Source: an uncultured Nitrososphaera sp.
Lineage (GTDB): Archaea; Thermoproteota; Nitrososphaeria; Nitrososphaerales; Nitrososphaeraceae
Assembly (NCBI GenBank): GCA_946480575.1
Contig: CAMLKF010000075.1
Span: 1-7,427 of the forward strand
Direction of reading: 5' to 3'
DNA length: 7,427 bases
A program made the translations under genes and the position numbers. The notes under the pieces were generated by a model that was not told the DNA's origin, did no database searches, and was given only the letters and a program-made list of their open reading frames with translations. The first letter of the stretch is position 1. Each line of letters opens with the position of its first letter. Shown in pieces: positions 5,385 to 7,427 of this stretch.

Positions 5385-6225
5385 AAGCTCTTCCCAAGAG
5401 CCCCGCTGCTGTTCCGCTTTTGGCAAATCTGGTGTATCCGACGATTGCTACCAACGATGCCGCCAGTATCAGGATCGCTACGACTGGGAACTCTGGAACC
5501 ACATATCCTGCCATGATGTCTACTGAGGTAGCGCCTTCTGGCACTGCAAACGCGATCGTAGTAGAGTCTCCGTTGTCTGTCGGGGTGTACTCGACTTCCC
5601 CGTCTCCTGCCATCACTGCATTAATGTTGCCGATCATGCTCTTTGGCAGCGTAAGCTCGACTTGGCCAGAGCCATCAAATGCGATTTGCACTGATTTTTG
5701 TCCTGGGTTGATTGTGGCTGCTGTTGCCGTGGCAGTGGCAGAAACACCAGTAATCTCGTAGTTGTTGCCACCAATTGTAGCTGTTGTCGTGAATTCCTGT
5801 GAGGCGCCGCCGTTTCCTCCGCCAGCCGCCGACGCTACTACTACTACTACTGTTCCGACCATGTTCGGGTGCAGGAAGCAGTAGTACGGGTACTCGCCAG
5901 CTTCAATGAAGGTAAAGCTCTGCGATTTGCCTCTTATCAGTACTGATCCGCTTGCCGACGGGTCTCCAAACAGACCGGTTGGCGTTGCGTCTTCTCCTGA
6001 TGTGGCGCTGTGCGCCGCCGCATCTTGGTTAGTCCATATTACTGTGTCGCCAACATTGATTTCTACGGGGTTGGGCGAGTATGCATTGTTAGTCTTGGTT
6101 GACGCGTCTTCCGTAATGTCTACTGCTACTTCTGCCGCAAACGCTGGTGTGGGAGTCGATACTGGTGCCAGTATTACAGCAAGAACTGCTGCCAGCCCGA
6201 CAGCGACTGCAATTTTCGAGTTCAT
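5383..6225 (-). CDS. Plastocyanin-like cupredoxin with PEF-type sorting tail
   Basis: This 280-residue exported blue copper protein probably carries electrons at the cell surface. A signal peptide (1-30, ending AFA) precedes a plastocyanin/amicyanin-like domain (33-130). All four type 1 copper ligands are visible: His72 (AAAHSA), then Cys116, His119 and Met122 in YYCFLHPNMVG. Five GTA-coded valines end the last strand, followed by a Gly/Ala linker. Residues 145-242 form a second beta domain ending LTLPKSMIGNI...AFAVPEGATSVDIMAGYVV. I recognise this as the module that commonly precedes PEF tails in thaumarchaeal surface proteins. PEFP at 244-247, a membrane helix (248-264) and a basic tail complete an archaeosortase signal. 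It has its own terminator downstream and promoter upstream, so it is probably monocistronic. Ammonia oxidisers use many such cupredoxins in place of cytochromes; the specific partner cannot be told here. Confidence 0.9.
   Translation of the reverse strand: MNSKIAVAVGLAAVLAVILAPVSTPTPAFAAEVAVDITEDASTKTNNAYSPNPVEINVGDTVIWTNQDAAAHSATSGEDATPTGLFGDPSASGSVLIRGKSQSFTFIEAGEYPYYCFLHPNMVGTVVVVVASAAGGGNGGASQEFTTTATIGGNNYEITGVSATATATAATINPGQKSVQIAFDGSGQVELTLPKSMIGNINAVMAGDGEVEYTPTDNGDSTTIAFAVPEGATSVDIMAGYVVPEFPVVAILILAASLVAIVGYTRFAKSGTAAGLLGRA
5837..5851 (-). repeat. Five-unit GTA triplet run (poly-valine)
   Basis: Five ACT units on the plus strand read as GTA codons for Val126-130, the last strand of the cupredoxin domain. 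This is another in-frame trinucleotide tract in a gene next to the larger GTT/ACA arrays. Confidence 0.7.
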
Positions 6226-6238
6226 TGACTATTGACGT

Positions 6239-6258
6239 TATTTATAGGCATAAAAAGC
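6239..6258 (-). promoter_or_regulatory. AT-rich promoter of the cupredoxin gene
   Basis: On the minus strand, CTTTTTATGC is centred about 27 bases before the ATG at 6225, fitting a leaderless start. A second TATA-like block (CTATAAATA, 6239-6247) is only about 18 bases from the ATG, which is too close to drive a transcript including that start codon. Confidence 0.5.
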
Positions 6259-6520
6259 TTTTTTCGCGTAGTTTATTCTCTATAATAATACTATGTATTG
6301 ATAAAGCATTAACATTAATAATATCTATGCTGGTATTGTTTAGGTTGATAATTTGCCTGCCTGTTCAATCCGGGTTATAGGTTGCAGCAGGCTGTTCAAT
6401 TAGACTGATGGGTCGCTACTATTAAATAATAAACAAAACAGCTCCGTAAAGATGTCGGCGCTATTGCAACAAGGTCAGCATGTGATAGATCATTTGAAAC
6501 GAAAACCAGGCTGCTTCTGG

Positions 6521-6554
6521 ATGCGCACTTTAGCACAATCTTTGCTAAGCGCAT
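6521..6554. promoter_or_regulatory. Interrupted inverted repeat, possible operator
   Basis: ATGCGC (6521-6526) and TTAGCA (6530-6535) pair exactly with TGCTAA (6543-6548) and GCGCAT (6549-6554), leaving a 7-base centre and a 3-base bulge on the left side. The element ends about 10 bases before the TATA box of the repeat-protein gene, a typical location for an activator or repressor site. It has no T tract, so it does not look like a terminator. Confidence 0.45.
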
Positions 6555-6563
6555 GCCAAATTC

Positions 6564-6573
6564 CATAAATATT
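6564..6573 (+). promoter_or_regulatory. TATA box of the repeat-protein gene (leaderless)
   Basis: CATAAATATT is centred about 28 bases before the ATG at 6597, the expected archaeal spacing for a transcript beginning at the start codon. No ribosome binding site is seen. Confidence 0.6.
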
Positions 6574-6596
6574 ATCTTATATCCTTTTCGATTGTC

Positions 6597-7427
6597 ATGT
6601 ACTTGATTAAGCGATCTATTCTTGCTTCAGCAATAATGACGTTGATGTTGGCAAGTGCCATGCCACTTCTCTTGATGCCAACTTTGCAGCCTGTTGAAGG
6701 ACAATTTTTAGGCGATGATGATTCAGTCCTACCCGGCTTCGACGACACTACTACAACGAATAATGAAAGATTGCAGCTTGACCTATCGGCGACAAGCAAT
6801 AACAATACCCTGCTAAGAGAGAATGAAAAAACCATCAGATTCTATGCCGTTCCTCTATTGAGAGAAGCGATAGAGGATCGCGTTGGAGAGGGGAATGCAG
6901 ATGATGTAAGGTTTGTAGTTGTAGGCCTGGGCAGCAATCATACTACTGTAGGCATAAATGATACAGTTTCTTTAATAAGGAGTGAATTTAACAGCCTGTC
7001 TAAAGCAAGTGGAAATTCTACAACTGCAGGGGTCGAGATCACCTTGGATTCATCCCAATGCTCTTCACCATCACCTAATCTCGCAAATGCAGGAGAATGC
7101 CAATTTACAATAACTGCTACTACCATGACGGCAGCAGAAGGAATGGATAGTGACGGATTGCAGCTTGACCTATCGGCGACAAGCAATAACAATACCCTGC
7201 TAAGAGAGAATGAAAAAACCATCAGATTCTATGTTGCTCCTCTATTGAGAGAAGCGATAGAGGATCGCGTTGGAGAGGGGAATACAGACAATGTAAGAAT
7301 TGTAATTGTAGGCCCTGACAGCAATCATACTACTGTAGGCACAAACGATGCAGTTTCTTTAATAAGGAGTGAATTTAACAGCCTGCCTACAGCAAGTGGA
7401 AATTCTACAGGATTTGAGATCACCTTG
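6597..7427 (+). CDS. Exported tandem-repeat surface protein, partial (3' end beyond the window)
   Basis: An open frame of 277 codons starts at the ATG at 6597 and continues past the window edge with no stop. The N-terminus (MYLIKRSILA followed by a hydrophobic Met/Leu-rich stretch to about residue 30) is a signal peptide or anchor. After an acidic Asp/Thr linker come 129-residue repeats: unit 1 at 59-187, unit 2 from 188 onward (incomplete). Each unit starts LQLDLSATSNNNTLL, continues with RENEKTIRFY and PLLREAIEDRVGEG, then a hydrophobic strand (VRFVVVG / VRIVIVG) and SNHTTVG..D.VSLIRSEFNSL. Unit 1 has two cysteines (155, 168) that may form a disulfide. Several N-X-S/T sequons occur per unit, so glycosylation is likely. 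No known family is recognised; adhesin, S-layer-associated or matrix roles are guesses. The gene is more AT-rich and uses more AGA, ATA and TTA codons than the left half of the window. The ATG is supported by the TATA 28 bases upstream. Confidence 0.82.
   Translation, partial: MYLIKRSILASAIMTLMLASAMPLLLMPTLQPVEGQFLGDDDSVLPGFDDTTTTNNERLQLDLSATSNNNTLLRENEKTIRFYAVPLLREAIEDRVGEGNADDVRFVVVGLGSNHTTVGINDTVSLIRSEFNSLSKASGNSTTAGVEITLDSSQCSSPSPNLANAGECQFTITATTMTAAEGMDSDGLQLDLSATSNNNTLLRENEKTIRFYVAPLLREAIEDRVGEGNTDNVRIVIVGPDSNHTTVGTNDAVSLIRSEFNSLPTASGNSTGFEITL
6769..7427 (+). repeat. 387-base direct tandem repeat (second copy cut by window end)
   Basis: Copy 1 runs 6769-7155 and copy 2 starts at 7156, an offset of 387 bases or exactly 129 codons. 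The first 78 bases (6769-6846 and 7156-7233) are identical, and a further 46-base block (6851-6896) also matches exactly. Later parts differ by scattered substitutions and a 6-base, two-codon difference near 7410 (STTAGVEITL against STGFEITL). High DNA identity points to recent duplication or ongoing gene conversion. Confidence 0.93.

Larger units (their letters stand above)
6226..6596. other. Divergent intergenic region, no gene seen
   Basis: This 371-base AT-rich region lies between the divergent cupredoxin and repeat-protein genes. It contains promoter elements at both ends and an interrupted inverted repeat (6521-6554). A 9-base direct repeat CTGTTCAAT occurs at 6361-6369 and 6392-6400. 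No convincing open frame or structured RNA gene was found. Its length is more than two short leaderless promoters need, so there is room for regulator sites or a small RNA. Confidence 0.6.

Noticed and set aside
6359..6375. tRNA T-arm-like sequence (five pairs around TTCAATC)
   Set aside because: The following seven bases (TATAGGT) have no matching acceptor strand upstream, and no anticodon or D arm can be drawn. Probably chance; no integrase is nearby to suggest an attachment site.
6572..7222. Two minus-strand open frames (6572-6835, 6938-7222) sharing an identical N-terminus
   Set aside because: They are antisense to the repeat-protein gene, and their similarity follows from the 387-base direct repeat. 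The plus frame has the TATA box, signal peptide and uninterrupted reading.

Overview
The window looks like chromosomal DNA of an ammonia-oxidising soil thaumarchaeon, most likely of the Nitrososphaera type. The evidence is protein tails carrying a PEF motif followed by a membrane helix and basic residues (the archaeosortase sorting signal common in this group), a copper-centred set of exported proteins, and archaeal TATA elements about 27 bases before start codons (leaderless transcription). No tRNA, rRNA, CRISPR array, insertion sequence or integrase was seen. The genus is an inference from style, not a database match.

Layout, left to right. Bases 1-332 hold a T-rich terminator on the minus strand, a small dubious open frame whose end resembles a decayed PEF tail, and a hairpin/T-tract terminator for the next gene. 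Bases 333-3338 (minus) encode a 1001-residue fusion: signal peptide, CopC copper-binding domain, CopD membrane domain, YtkA-like domain, Vgb/NHL-type beta-propeller and a C-terminal membrane helix. A short divergent promoter region separates it from a plus-strand gene (3443-4138) for an exported Ig-like/coiled-coil membrane-anchored protein that, like the CopC domain, should start with histidine after signal cleavage. This gene overlaps tail-to-tail by 17 bases with two tandem minus-strand paralogues (4122-4754 and 4771-5298), both small exported beta-sandwich proteins with PEF tails. Next, also on minus, is a plastocyanin-like cupredoxin with a PEF tail (5383-6225). A 371-base intergenic region contains two divergent promoters and a notable inverted repeat. 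It leads to a plus-strand gene starting at 6597 that runs off the window, encoding an exported, sequon-rich protein built of 129-residue tandem repeats that are still nearly identical in DNA.

How the genes fit together. The first five complete genes all act outside the cytoplasmic membrane, and at least two (CopC/CopD fusion, cupredoxin) have recognisable copper ligands. The simplest reading is a cell-surface copper handling and electron-carrier neighbourhood serving the copper-dependent ammonia oxidation machinery, with several members anchored by an archaeosortase. The repeat protein at the right end is probably a surface glycoprotein unrelated to copper, in a visibly more AT-rich segment. 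Trinucleotide runs occur in several genes, including one pair forming a perfect 20-base-pair hairpin inside a signal-peptide coding region.
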